A stretch of DNA of 64,000 nucleotides from Corynebacterium kalidii (lineage in GTDB: Bacteria; Actinomycetota; Actinomycetes; Mycobacteriales; Mycobacteriaceae). The translations under genes were made by a program, and so were the position numbers. Each line of letters starts with the position of its first letter. Positions within the stretch are counted from its first letter, which is position 1. The notes under the pieces were generated by a model. That model was not told where the DNA came from, did no database searches, and saw only the letters and a program-made list of their open reading frames with translations. This document shows positions 44,757 to 53,007 of the stretch, piece by piece. The stretch spans positions 248,001 through 312,000 of the forward strand of contig NZ_JALIEA010000012.1 of assembly GCF_022869005.1 (NCBI RefSeq), given 5' to 3'.

Positions 44757-45374
44757 TCAGGCAGCACCCATGCCGCGGACGTAGGCCGCCGCCATCCTGG
44801 CCTGGATCCGGCGACCGAGTGCACCGCCGAGTCGGGTGACCAGACGCCCGGGGCGGGAGAAGGCGCTGACGGTCGCTGTGACGGTACCGTCCTCGTCGAG
44901 GGTGACCGAGAAACACTCCTCCCCGCATTCGACGTGGCCCGGCAGGGTCCCGTAGACCATCTGCGCCGGACCGGCGGTGAGTACGAGGCACGGCGAATCC
45001 AGCGGGGTGAGCAGCCCACGCCCCGGGGTGACCGTGACGAGGTCGCCCACGGCCAGCGGGGACTGCGCGGACAACGGGGGCCCGTCGCGGTGCAGGGGAG
45101 CCCCGGCGAGTCGGTGGGCGCGTCCGGAGAACAGGTTGTCCAACGCCCGGTCCCGGTCGGCGGTGCCGTGGCCGATCACCTCACTGTGGGTGACACGGTG
45201 GAAGCCGTCCCGCTGCAGCCGGTCGGCCAACGCCGAACGGTCGAGGTCGGTGGGTGTGTCGAGGTCGGCGACCATCGCCGACGCCCCGGTCAGGTCGGAC
45301 GGGTAGGTCAGGTCGCGGCCGGTCGGCGCGCGGTCCGGGGAGCGGGGAGGTGTGGACGGTCGGCGCAGCAGCAT
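44757..45374 (-). CDS. DUF1990-family protein
   Basis: 205 residues. From about residue 45 the sequence matches the DUF1990 (UPF0548) pattern seen in actinobacteria and plants: GFHRVTHSEVIGHG, then AVGDLVTVTPG, and VYGTLPGHVECGEECFSVTL, ending with a short helix rich in Arg and Ala. Function unknown; some members are fused to or located near lipid enzymes. The ATG is 7 bases after TACCCT on the minus strand, so the transcript is likely leaderless, and the first 40 residues (Pro/Arg-rich) may be a non-conserved extension. Confidence 0.75.
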   Translation of the reverse strand: MLLRRPSTPPRSPDRAPTGRDLTYPSDLTGASAMVADLDTPTDLDRSALADRLQRDGFHRVTHSEVIGHGTADRDRALDNLFSGRAHRLAGAPLHRDGPPLSAQSPLAVGDLVTVTPGRGLLTPLDSPCLVLTAGPAQMVYGTLPGHVECGEECFSVTLDEDGTVTATVSAFSRPGRLVTRLGGALGRRIQARMAAAYVRGMGAA

Positions 45375-45381
45375 GTGCCCG

Positions 45382-45387
45382 AGGGTA
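45382..45387 (-). promoter_or_regulatory. -10 box of the DUF1990 gene
   Basis: TACCCT (complement of 45382-45387), 7 bases, then ATG at 45374; no ribosome site. Confidence 0.4.
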
Positions 45388-45484
45388 CCCCTGCGGGAGG
45401 CTGCATCAGCTGCGGGTCATCTGCGGGTCAGCTGCGCACGCAGGTACTTTCCGCCTGGAGAGCATGCAGGTCCGGGGAACACGA

Positions 45485-45490
45485 TACAAT
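45485..45490 (+). promoter_or_regulatory. -10 box of the secreted protease gene
   Basis: TACAAT at 45485-45490, 41 bases before the ATG at 45532. In contrast to its neighbours this gene has a leader with a GAAGGGA ribosome site. A direct repeat of TGCGGGTCA lies upstream (about 45412-45430). Confidence 0.45.
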
Positions 45491-45531
45491 CCCCCCATAC
45501 CATTCTCGGCACCCAGTGAAGGGACAGTACG

Positions 45532-46335
45532 ATGCGCAGAAAAACCACGTCAACTGAGTCGGCCGGTGGTCGTTCGCGGCGTCCCCTCGGCAGGATCGTC
45601 GCCGCCGGGGCGATGGCGTTCGCGCTGGTGACCGGTGGTGCGGCCGCAGCGCTGCCGGCGACGGCCTCGGCCGCGGCGTCCACCCACGCCGGAGCAGGCA
45701 TCATCGTGACCACGGCCGACGGGCAGGAGGCCATCTGCACGATGAACTCGGTCGTCGAGCGCGGCGGCACCTACTTCGGCGTCACCGCGGGCCACTGCCT
45801 CAACCCGGCGGAGCTCGGCTCCCCGGTGGTGAAGATCTCCACCCGCGACGGCGGCCTGCTGGCGGACAGCGCCGACATCCAGGCCGGTGGTGTGGTCCGG
45901 AGCGGTACCGCGAACCCCTTCGAGCCGTACGCCGGGCTCGACGACTTCGGCTGGTTCCGCCTCGATGAGTCGGTGACCCCGGACGCCGGCCAGGTGTCCA
46001 GCACCGCCGCCACCGGAATCCCGATGCTCGACGACCTGCTGCGTGGTGCCAACCAGCCGCTGGGTGAGCCGGTGCCGGTGAGCCAGAACCTGGTCGGCAG
46101 GATCGTCTGCAAAGACGGCACGATGTCGGGCAGGACCTGTGGTCCGGTCCTGGCCGTCAACTCCCGTACCGAGGAGGTCACCGCGCTGATCCCCGCGATC
46201 GGCGGCGACTCCGGCAGTCCCCTGCACGTGTCCGGCAGGGACGGGAAGCGGCACATCGTGGGCACGCTGTCCAACGGGACGCCGGTGCTGTTCAACACCT
46301 TCGACGGCACGCGCCAGCACCTGAACCGGATCTAG
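45532..46335 (+). CDS. Secreted trypsin-like (S1) serine protease
   Basis: 267 residues. A twin-arginine-like or Sec signal (RSRRPLGRIVAAGAMAFALV, cleavage after about ASA 47) is followed by an S1 chymotrypsin-fold domain. The catalytic triad is visible: His 88 in VTAGHC, Asp 137 or 138 in LDDFGWF, Ser 227 in GGDSGSP. Two disulfides are likely, Cys 69-Cys 89 and Cys 193-Cys 203. No propeptide or extra domain. The small size resembles secreted actinobacterial proteases of the alpha-lytic/S1 type. Target unknown. Confidence 0.85.
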   Translation: MRRKTTSTESAGGRSRRPLGRIVAAGAMAFALVTGGAAAALPATASAAASTHAGAGIIVTTADGQEAICTMNSVVERGGTYFGVTAGHCLNPAELGSPVVKISTRDGGLLADSADIQAGGVVRSGTANPFEPYAGLDDFGWFRLDESVTPDAGQVSSTAATGIPMLDDLLRGANQPLGEPVPVSQNLVGRIVCKDGTMSGRTCGPVLAVNSRTEEVTALIPAIGGDSGSPLHVSGRDGKRHIVGTLSNGTPVLFNTFDGTRQHLNRI

Positions 46336-46694
46336 CCCACCGGCAGGGCTCGGCTGGCCCTCGGAGCCGGGGCTGAGGAATCTCGGACTGACATTCCAGC
46401 AGCCTGTCAGGGAGCTCCAACGTGGGCGTCGTACTGTCGGAGACATTGCCACCACAGGTGGTGAGGTGATATCCAGGACGGTCGTCGCGAAAGGATCCAC
46501 GTATACGGCAGGTGAGCATTCTCCTCTTGAAACGTCAGCAGGACACCCCCGGTTCGTCAGGAGCCGGGGGTTTCCTGTGCCCGGGGAGAAAGGGGAACGT
46601 TGTGTAGACTCAGGAAACAGTTGTCCACTGACCTCAATCAACCGGGCCTTTTCGGTACGAGGATCGTTCGAGGGCCCGGGGAACCGGATCTGAC
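46336..46694. other. Intergenic region upstream of the BCCT transporter
   Basis: 359 bases, less GC-rich than average. In order: inverted repeat CTGACA/TGTCAG (46388-46410), palindrome ACCAC-AG-GTGGT (46451-46462), a strong hairpin with a short T run (46545-46573), a -10 candidate TAGACT (46605-46610), and a leader with a CGGGCC/GGCCCG stem (46643-46678) just before the GTG. I found no match to a riboswitch I know. The palindromes may be operators or parts of a structured RNA. Confidence 0.45.
46545..46573 (+). terminator. Intrinsic terminator-like hairpin upstream of the BCCT gene
   Basis: ACCCCCGG (46545-46552) pairs with CCGGGGGT (46564-46571) over an 11-base loop, followed by TT and CC. 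It probably ends the protease transcript or a leader RNA. It lies upstream of the TAGACT box of the transporter. Confidence 0.6.
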
Positions 46695-48548
46695 GTGACT
46701 TCCTCGACTGACCGTGCACGAACTACCGGCGATGCCGGGGCGACAACCGCGCAGGGAGAGGAGGTAACCGCGAGGGGCCCGGACCGCCTCGTCCTGGGGG
46801 TGTCAGCCGGATTCATCGTCCTGTTCGTCGCGGTATGCGTGATCTTCGGGCCTGCTGCCCGCGACAGGTTCTCTGTCGTCTCCGGATGGCTGATGACGAA
46901 CCTCAACTGGTTGTACATCGCCGGTGTCACCGTTGCGCTGTTGTTCCTGGTGGGGCTTGCCCTCAGCCATTTCGGGCGCATGCGGCTCGGTCCGGACGGG
47001 GAGAAGCCCGAGTATTCGCTGAAGAGCTGGTTCGCCATGCTGTTTGCTGGCGGGTTGGGCAGCGTCCTGATGTTCTGGGGAGTTGCGGAGCCGATCAACC
47101 ACGCGGTGAACGTTCCCATGCAGAACGAAGAACCGATGTCCCACGAGGCTGTGAACCAGGCGATGGGGTTCACCATGTATCACTTCGGCATCCACATGTG
47201 GGTGATATTCGCGCTCCCCGGCCTCGCGCTGGGGTACTTCATCTACAAGCGGAATCTGCCGCCGCGAGTGTCGTCGATCTTCGCGCCGCTCCTCGGTGGC
47301 GCCATCTACGGTTGGCCCGGCAAACTCATCGATGCGCTGGCGATCATCGGTACTGTCTTCGGTATCGCCGTGTCGCTGGGCCTCGGTACCCTGCAGATCC
47401 AGTCGGGGTTGGGAAGGGTCTTCGGCATTGAGGGGTCCACGTTGCTGCTGGTCGGTATCGTCGCGGTGATCGTGGCATTGGCGTGCTGGTCGGTTGCTGC
47501 CGGCCTGGACCGGGGTATCAGGAACCTATCGAACATCAATATCGTCATGGCTGCCGTGCTGATGCTCTTCGTCCTGGTGGCGGGGCCGACGCTGTTGCTG
47601 TTGCGTGGGACAATGGACAGCGCCTCCCTGTACGCCGAATGGCTGCCGCGGCTGATGTTCTGGTCCGACGCCGACGAGATCACGGCGGACGGCTGGCAGG
47701 GCACCTGGACGGTGTTCTACTGGGCGTGGACAATCTGCTGGTCGCCGTTCATCGGGATGTTCGTGGCACGGATCTCGAAGGGACGCACCGTCCGTGAGTT
47801 CGTCGGCGGGGTACTGGTTCTGCCGGCGTTATTCATCCTGGTGTGGTTCGCCATCTTCGGCTATGCCGGTCTCGACGCTGAACGCCGGAATCCAGGAAGC
47901 GTTTCCGGCCCGGTGGTGGACCAGGGGGATGCAGCGGCGTCCCTGTTCATTCTGCTGGACACGCTGCCGTGGAGCACCCTGGTCAGTGGTTTCGCGTTGG
48001 TCGTCGTCGCCATCTTCTTCGTGACCTCGATCGATTCCGCCGCCCTGGTGAACGACATGTTCGCCGTCGGCGAAGAGAACGTTACCCCGACCTACCAGCG
48101 CGTGCTGTGGGCGGCGTCCATCGGTGCGGTGACCGCCGCGATCCTGGTGATGTCCCCGGACGCTGGGATCGAGGCGTTGCAGGAGATCGCGATTATCATC
48201 GGGCTGCCGTTCTTCCTGATGTTCTTCGTGATGATGTTTTCTCTGGTCAGAGGAATGGGCAATGACTACCACGCCCGGCCCGAACCGCGGACCAGGCAAT
48301 GGGAGAAAGCCGACAGCCCCGAGGCGCTCGAGGAGAACGAGCGCAAACCCGCGCCGGGGTACGACGAGACAGGTGACGAGCTGCCGGTCGCGACCTATGA
48401 CGAGGAGGGCAACCTCATCGTTCCTGGCAGCATCATCGTTGCCGGGGACGTGGGTGTGGTCGGTGACATCGGTGCGGCCGCCCCGGAGGACTACGAGGCA
48501 TTGAACGACATTGACCGGCCCGCTTCCGGTCAGGGTAAGCCAGGGTAA
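46695..48548 (+). CDS. BCCT-family betaine/ectoine-type osmolyte transporter
   Basis: 617-residue Na+- or H+-coupled importer of compatible solutes (glycine betaine, ectoine, proline or carnitine). Twelve predicted segments; GVAEPINHA in TM2/TM3 and the aromatic box segment VFYWAWTICWSPFIGMFVARISKGRTVREF are diagnostic. The N-terminal 30 residues and a long acidic C-terminal tail (about 530-617) are the parts that sense osmotic stress in BetP. The GTG at 46695 has a weak site. Third codon positions are visibly less GC-rich than in neighbouring genes, suggesting separate origin or history. The stop sits in a short CAGGGTAA duplication. Confidence 0.88.
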   Translation: MTSSTDRARTTGDAGATTAQGEEVTARGPDRLVLGVSAGFIVLFVAVCVIFGPAARDRFSVVSGWLMTNLNWLYIAGVTVALLFLVGLALSHFGRMRLGPDGEKPEYSLKSWFAMLFAGGLGSVLMFWGVAEPINHAVNVPMQNEEPMSHEAVNQAMGFTMYHFGIHMWVIFALPGLALGYFIYKRNLPPRVSSIFAPLLGGAIYGWPGKLIDALAIIGTVFGIAVSLGLGTLQIQSGLGRVFGIEGSTLLLVGIVAVIVALACWSVAAGLDRGIRNLSNINIVMAAVLMLFVLVAGPTLLLLRGTMDSASLYAEWLPRLMFWSDADEITADGWQGTWTVFYWAWTICWSPFIGMFVARISKGRTVREFVGGVLVLPALFILVWFAIFGYAGLDAERRNPGSVSGPVVDQGDAAASLFILLDTLPWSTLVSGFALVVVAIFFVTSIDSAALVNDMFAVGEENVTPTYQRVLWAASIGAVTAAILVMSPDAGIEALQEIAIIIGLPFFLMFFVMMFSLVRGMGNDYHARPEPRTRQWEKADSPEALEENERKPAPGYDETGDELPVATYDEEGNLIVPGSIIVAGDVGVVGDIGAAAPEDYEALNDIDRPASGQGKPG

Positions 48549-48563
48549 CGTTCGTCCTGGAGG

Positions 48564-48577
48564 GTGACCCCGGTTAC
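48564..48577. promoter_or_regulatory. Palindromic operator-like site (copy 1)
   Basis: GTGACCCCGGTTAC, one mismatch from the perfect palindrome GTAACCCCGGTTAC found before the acyl-CoA synthetase gene. It overlaps a TACACT -10 (48575-48580) of the 3-hydroxybutyryl-CoA dehydrogenase gene, a position that would suit a repressor. Confidence 0.5.
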
Positions 48578-48635
48578 ACTGTGAAGATATAACCACATAC
48601 CAACTTTCAGGAACTTCAGCTCGAAGGAGAACACC

Positions 48636-49490
48636 ATGGTTCAGCGTGTAGGCGTTATCGGTGCCGGTCAGATGGGCGGCGGTATCGCCGAGGTCGCCGC
48701 GAAGGCAGGAAGCGACGTCCTGGTGTGGGAGGCCACCCAGGACGCCCTGGACTTCGGCAAGTCCAGGATCGAGAAGTCCCTGGACAAGGCGGTGCAGCGC
48801 GGTAAGCTCAGCGAGGACGACCGCGACGCCGCACTGGCACGGCTCACCTTCACCACCACGCTCGAGGACTTCGCCGACCGGGAACTGGTCATGGAGGCGA
48901 TCATCGAGAACGAGAAGATCAAGAAGGACGTCTTCGCCAAGCTGGACGCCATTGTCGAGGACAAGACCGCACCGTTGTGCTCCAACACCTCGTCGCTGCC
49001 GATCCAGGCCATCGCCTCGGCCACCGAGAACCCCGGGAGGATCATCGGCCTGCACTTTTTCAACCCGGTCCCCGTCCTGCCGCTGGTCGAGGTCATCCCG
49101 GCACTGACAACCGCCGACGCCACCGTGGAGACGGCGCGGACCTACGCCACCGAGGTGCTGGGCAAGACCGCCATCGAGGCCAAGGACCGTTCCGGCTTCA
49201 TCGTGAACTTCCTCCTGGTGCCGTACCTGCTGTCCGCGGTGCGCATGGTCGAGCAGGGTGTGGCCACCAAGGAGGACATCGACACCGGTATGAAGCTCGG
49301 CGCCAGCCACCCCATGGGGCCGCTGACCCTGGCGGACATGGTCGGCCTGGACACCTGTGCGTTCATCGCCGACGTCATGCACGAGGAGTTCGGTGACCCG
49401 TCGTACGCCTGCCCGCCGCTGCTGCGGCGCATGGTCCAGGCTGGGCACCTGGGACGTAAGTCGGGCAAGGGTTTCTACGACTACGCATAG
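48636..49490 (+). CDS. fadB2: 3-hydroxybutyryl-CoA dehydrogenase
   Basis: 284 residues; NAD(P)-dependent interconversion of 3-hydroxyacyl-CoA and 3-ketoacyl-CoA in fatty acid or butanoate metabolism. Rossmann motif VGVIGAGQMGGGIA (about 5-18), catalytic Ser/Asn/His in CSNTSSLPI and GLHFFNPVPVLPLVEVI, and a C-terminal helical dimer domain with HPMGPLTLADMVGLDT. Length is standard for the short monofunctional type. AAGGAG at 48624-48629 fixes the ATG. The -10 is overlapped by a palindrome shared with the acyl-CoA synthetase promoter, so coregulation with fatty acid activation is likely. Confidence 0.92.
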   Translation: MVQRVGVIGAGQMGGGIAEVAAKAGSDVLVWEATQDALDFGKSRIEKSLDKAVQRGKLSEDDRDAALARLTFTTTLEDFADRELVMEAIIENEKIKKDVFAKLDAIVEDKTAPLCSNTSSLPIQAIASATENPGRIIGLHFFNPVPVLPLVEVIPALTTADATVETARTYATEVLGKTAIEAKDRSGFIVNFLLVPYLLSAVRMVEQGVATKEDIDTGMKLGASHPMGPLTLADMVGLDTCAFIADVMHEEFGDPSYACPPLLRRMVQAGHLGRKSGKGFYDYA

Positions 49491-49517
49491 AACCCTGCAC
49501 GCGGGGCAGATTGCCGC

Positions 49518-49523
49518 TACAGT
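49518..49523 (+). promoter_or_regulatory. -10 box of the CsbD-like gene
   Basis: TACAGT at 49518-49523, followed by a leader of about 36 bases with a GAAGGAGA ribosome site before the ATG at 49566. Confidence 0.4.
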
Positions 49524-49565
49524 CGGTGGCGTACGCTTCCCACACCATCGCGAAGGAGAACTTCC

Positions 49566-49775
49566 ATGTCAGGGTTCGACGACATCAAGAACAAGGCAGA
49601 GAACGCTGCAGGTCAGGCCAAGGAGGCAGCCGGTGACGCCACCGGCAACGACGACCTGAAGAACGAGGGCAAGGCCGACCAGGTCACCTCGGACGTCAAG
49701 CAGAAGTTCGAGGACGCCAAGGACGCGGCCTCCGACAAGGCCAACGAGGTCATCGGGAAGTTCAAGGACAACTGA
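49566..49775 (+). CDS. CsbD-like stress protein
   Basis: 69-residue hydrophilic protein of the CsbD family: FDDIKNKAENAAGQAKEAAGDATGN, repeated Lys/Ala/Asp-rich helices. CsbD-type proteins are general stress proteins, in Bacillus under sigma-B control; the biochemical role is unknown. Codons are strongly biased to the most used ones and the ribosome site is good (AAGGAGA at 49554-49560), so it is probably abundant. A strong terminator follows. Confidence 0.85.
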   Translation: MSGFDDIKNKAENAAGQAKEAAGDATGNDDLKNEGKADQVTSDVKQKFEDAKDAASDKANEVIGKFKDN

Positions 49776-49798
49776 CCGGCTCCACGTCCCGCGAGGAA

Positions 49799-49844
49799 AA
49801 CCCCCGCCCCCTGTGCCCAGGGGAGCGGGGGTTCCTGCGTTTTT
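49799..49844 (+). terminator. Intrinsic terminator after the CsbD-like gene
   Basis: AACCCCCGC (49799-49807) pairs with GCGGGGGTT (49825-49833); CCCT/AGGGG extends the stem inward. A run of five T follows at 49840-49844. Lies between convergent genes and could act in both directions. Confidence 0.8.
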
Positions 49845-51792
49845 ACGCGGTCGGCCCGGCCGACCCCGGTGAGACGGGGCCCGCCTCCAGCTCGTCGTCC
49901 TCGGGGCCTCCGTCGCCGTGGAAACCGAACCTGCGCAACCGGGCACGGTCCTCCTCGGAGGAGCTGGCCGTGAGGCGGAGGAGCTCGGCGTAGATGCCGC
50001 CACTGGCCGCGAGCTTCGCCGGGGTACCGATCTCGTCGACGTGGCCGGAGTCCAGGGTGACGATGGTGTCGACCGTCGCGATGGTGGACAGCCGGTGGGC
50101 GATCACCAGGGTGGTCCGCCCGACCATGAGTTCCTCCAGACCCGCCTGGACGGCACGCTCGGCGCGGGTGTCCAGCGCGGAGGTGGCCTCGTCGAGGATG
50201 AGGATCGGCGCGTCCTTCAGCATCGCCCGCGCCACGGCGATCCGTTGCTTCTGTCCGCCGGACAGGCGCAGACCACGCTCGCCGATCAGGGTGTCGTATC
50301 CGTCGGTGAAGTTCCGGATGAAGGCGTCGGCGTTGGCACGCTCGGCGACCCGGCGGATCTCCTCGTCGGTGGCGTCCGGACGCCCGTAGGCGATGTTCTC
50401 CCGGATCGTCCCGGAGAACAGGGCGGCGTCCTGGAACACCACACCCACCATGCCCCGCAGCTGGGCCGCCGACAGGTCGCGGATGTCGTGACCGCAGACC
50501 TTCAGTGTGCCGCCGGTGGGGCGGTACAGCCCCAGCAGCAGGTTCACCAGTGTCGATTTCCCACCGCCGGATTCACCGACCAGCGCGACCTTCTCGTTGT
50601 GGCCGGCCGCGAAACTGACTTGGTGGATCACCGGGTCGTCGGGGTCGTAGCCGAAGGTCACGTCGTCGAACTCGAAGACCGGCGTCCCGCCCGGGCGGTC
50701 GGTATCGGCGACGGGCGCAGGTGGGGACGGGATCGCGTCGCGCACCTCCTGCTCGTCCACCACGGACGGGCCGTACTCGCGCGAGGCGGTCAGGAGCACC
50801 GGGGACGCGGTCGGCTCCTCCAGCTCGTCCATGGCCTCGAAGTACTCCCGCGACCCGGCGGCGGCGCGTTGGGCGGAGTCGACCATCCAGCTCATCATCG
50901 TCGCCGGCTGCTTGGCCATCGCCACCAGCTGGACCAGCAGGACGAGCTCACCGATGGTGAAGTCCCCGTTGAGCGTGCGGGTGAACAGCACCAGGTAGAT
51001 CGCGAAGAACACCACGTTCATCCCCGCCATGCGGAAGACGTCCATCATGTGCCACCAGCGTGACTGGCGCCTGGTGACGTCGACGGTCTCGGCGAAGTGC
51101 GTCTGGAACAGCCGCAGCTCCCGCAGCTCGGAGACGAAGGACTTCACCACCTTGACCTGGCCGACGACTTCGGCGAAACGGCCCTGGGCGGTGTCGATGT
51201 GTTCGTTCTTCGTCTTCTCCCACCGCATCCACCGTTTACTCGTCAGGGCGGTGAGCCACAGGTACATCGGGAAGATGATCACCAGCAGCAGGGCGAGTGG
51301 CCAGTAGAACCACGCGGAGATCGCCAGGACCACGATGACGGTGAGGACCATCGAGAAGAAGTTGTTCGCGAACGCCTGGAGGAACTGGGTCAGCCCCATG
51401 ATCGACCGGTCGAGACGTGAGATGATCGTGCCGGTGATCTGCCGGTCAAAGTAGCTCTGGGGCAGCGACAGCAGTTTGGCGAAGTAGCGGTTGGAGAGGA
51501 TCTGACGCATCCGCATGGCCATGACGTCGCCGAACCAGCCACCGACGTTGTGGATCACCGTGTGCGCGAGTTCCGCGGCGAGCAGCCCCAACGCCACGGC
51601 GATGACGGTCTTCGTCGCGGCCTCGACACTGATCGTGCCGTTGACCGAGTCCACGATGGTGTCGGTGGCGTGGCTGATCAGGAACGGGGAGGCCAGCGAC
51701 AACAGCACCGTGGCGGTCGCCGCCACGATGACCATGGTGTAGTACGGCCACAGCTCCTTCATGGAGCCGACGATTCGGGTCAGGCTTCGCAC
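49843..51792 (-). CDS. ABC exporter, fused membrane and ATP-binding domains
   Basis: 649-residue half-transporter. Transmembrane domain (about 15-320) with six predicted helices and a coupling-helix region around AQGRFAEVVGQVKVVKSF, followed by a nucleotide-binding domain (about 380-620). Walker A GESGGGKST, Q-loop VFQDAALFSG, signature LSGGQKQR, Walker B ILILDEATSALD and the H-loop VIAHRLST are all intact. It would export lipids, peptides or drugs as a dimer; the substrate is unknown. GTG 51792 lies inside the end of the upstream C-S lyase gene (13-base overlap) with a G-rich site, so the two are coupled. Longer N-terminal readings are antisense-like Arg-rich sequence. Confidence 0.87.
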   Translation of the reverse strand: MRSLTRIVGSMKELWPYYTMVIVAATATVLLSLASPFLISHATDTIVDSVNGTISVEAATKTVIAVALGLLAAELAHTVIHNVGGWFGDVMAMRMRQILSNRYFAKLLSLPQSYFDRQITGTIISRLDRSIMGLTQFLQAFANNFFSMVLTVIVVLAISAWFYWPLALLLVIIFPMYLWLTALTSKRWMRWEKTKNEHIDTAQGRFAEVVGQVKVVKSFVSELRELRLFQTHFAETVDVTRRQSRWWHMMDVFRMAGMNVVFFAIYLVLFTRTLNGDFTIGELVLLVQLVAMAKQPATMMSWMVDSAQRAAAGSREYFEAMDELEEPTASPVLLTASREYGPSVVDEQEVRDAIPSPPAPVADTDRPGGTPVFEFDDVTFGYDPDDPVIHQVSFAAGHNEKVALVGESGGGKSTLVNLLLGLYRPTGGTLKVCGHDIRDLSAAQLRGMVGVVFQDAALFSGTIRENIAYGRPDATDEEIRRVAERANADAFIRNFTDGYDTLIGERGLRLSGGQKQRIAVARAMLKDAPILILDEATSALDTRAERAVQAGLEELMVGRTTLVIAHRLSTIATVDTIVTLDSGHVDEIGTPAKLAASGGIYAELLRLTASSSEEDRARLRRFGFHGDGGPEDDELEAGPVSPGSAGPTA

Positions 51793-52994
51793 GCGTCCCC
51801 GCTCCGCAGGTCGGCCTCGGCGATCCGGTCGAGGGCGGCGTCCAGGATCTCGCGGGAGGTCCCGAAGTTTAGCCGGACATGCCCGGTACCGGTCGGACCG
51901 AAGTCCGTGCCTTCGTTCAGACCGACCCGCGCCAGGGTGCGCAGGCGTGCCGCGGGGGAGGTGACCGTCCCGTCGGCCCCGCGCAGCCGGTCGACCTCGG
52001 AGACGTCCAGCCACGCCAGGAACGTGGCCTCCTCCCGGGGCAGCCGGACCCCGGGGAGGACCTCGGGCAGCCGGTGGGTGAGGTGCTCCCAGTTCGCGGC
52101 CAGGTAGTCGACCTCCTCGGTCAGCCAGTCGAGCCCGTCGGTGTAGGCGGCGGTGGCCGCCGCGAGCCCGATCGTGGATGCTTCACCGGTGACCAGGTTC
52201 GACAACCGTGCGATCTCGCGGGTGTCCTCCTTGTTGGTGGTGATGATCTGCGCGCACTTCAGCCCCGCGGTGTTCCACCCCTTCGACGTGGCCGTCACGG
52301 TCACCGTGACCGCCGCGGCCGTGTCGGAGACCGTGGCCGTGGGCACGTGCCGGCCCGAGTACACCAACGGGGCGTGGATCTCGTCGGAGATCACCCGGAC
52401 ATTGTGTGCCGCCGCCAGGTCCGTGACCTCACGAAGTTCATCGGCGGTGAAGGCGCGGCCCAACGGGTTGAAGGGGTTGCACAGGATCAGGCTGCCCACA
52501 CCGTTGGGGTTGTCGGTGGAGGTGAACGCCCGTTCCAGGGCCTCGAGGTCGAACACCGCCTCGCCGGCGGCACCCGTGGACATCGGGACGTAGGTCGCCG
52601 GACGCCGGGTGGCGGCGGGGACCTTCTGGAACGGGGGGTAGGCGGGGAGCGGGATGACGATCGACGAGCCGGGGGCGGTGAGGGTGTCCACGGCGACGAC
52701 GATGCCCTTGACGACGTCCGGGACGACGGTCACCCGCGCCGGGTCGACCGTCCAGCCGTGCCGACGTTCGGAGAAGTCCGCCAGCGCCTCCGCCAGCAGC
52801 CGGGAACCGGCCCCCAGCTCGGGGTAGCCGAAGTACTCGCGGTCGACCGCGTCACGGATCGCGGCGGCCACCGGCGGACAGGTGCCGAAGTCCGTCTCGG
52901 CCACCCACAGCGGAAGCACATCGGGCTCGTACGCCGTCCATTTCATCGTGCGCCGGGCACGCAGGGTATCTAGGTCGGGAAAGGTGAGAGCCAT
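51780..52994 (-). CDS. aecD: PLP-dependent C-S beta-lyase (AecD/MalY/PatB type)
   Basis: 404-residue fold-type I PLP enzyme that cleaves cystathionine, cysteine or S-conjugates to pyruvate, ammonia and a thiol. The active-site Lys 238 is in TATSKGWNTAG. PLP contacts NPFNPLGR, SDEIHAPLVY and the C-terminal Arg in HVRLNFGTS are typical of the AecD/PatB group. The ATG at 52994 is 7 bases after TAGAGT, which overlaps the stop codon of the esterase upstream. No McbR-type site is present here although aecD is in that regulon in C. glutamicum. Precedes and is coupled to an ABC exporter. Confidence 0.88.
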   Translation of the reverse strand: MALTFPDLDTLRARRTMKWTAYEPDVLPLWVAETDFGTCPPVAAAIRDAVDREYFGYPELGAGSRLLAEALADFSERRHGWTVDPARVTVVPDVVKGIVVAVDTLTAPGSSIVIPLPAYPPFQKVPAATRRPATYVPMSTGAAGEAVFDLEALERAFTSTDNPNGVGSLILCNPFNPLGRAFTADELREVTDLAAAHNVRVISDEIHAPLVYSGRHVPTATVSDTAAAVTVTVTATSKGWNTAGLKCAQIITTNKEDTREIARLSNLVTGEASTIGLAAATAAYTDGLDWLTEEVDYLAANWEHLTHRLPEVLPGVRLPREEATFLAWLDVSEVDRLRGADGTVTSPAARLRTLARVGLNEGTDFGPTGTGHVRLNFGTSREILDAALDRIAEADLRSGDACEA

Positions 52995-53001
52995 GCCGAC
53001 A

Positions 53002-53007
53002 ACTCTA
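53002..53007 (-). promoter_or_regulatory. -10 box of aecD
   Basis: TAGAGT (complement of 53002-53007), 7 bases, then ATG at 52994; no ribosome site. It overlaps the stop codon of the carboxylesterase gene. Confidence 0.5.

Noticed and set aside
46440..46580. Riboswitch (ydaO/c-di-AMP, guanidine or glycine class) before the BCCT gene
   Set aside because: The conserved cores of these classes are not visible. Only simple hairpins are present.
47829..49448. Minus-strand open frame of more than 500 codons over the BCCT tail and fadB2
   Set aside because: Both opposite genes have full-length recognisable products, and the antisense translation is low-complexity.
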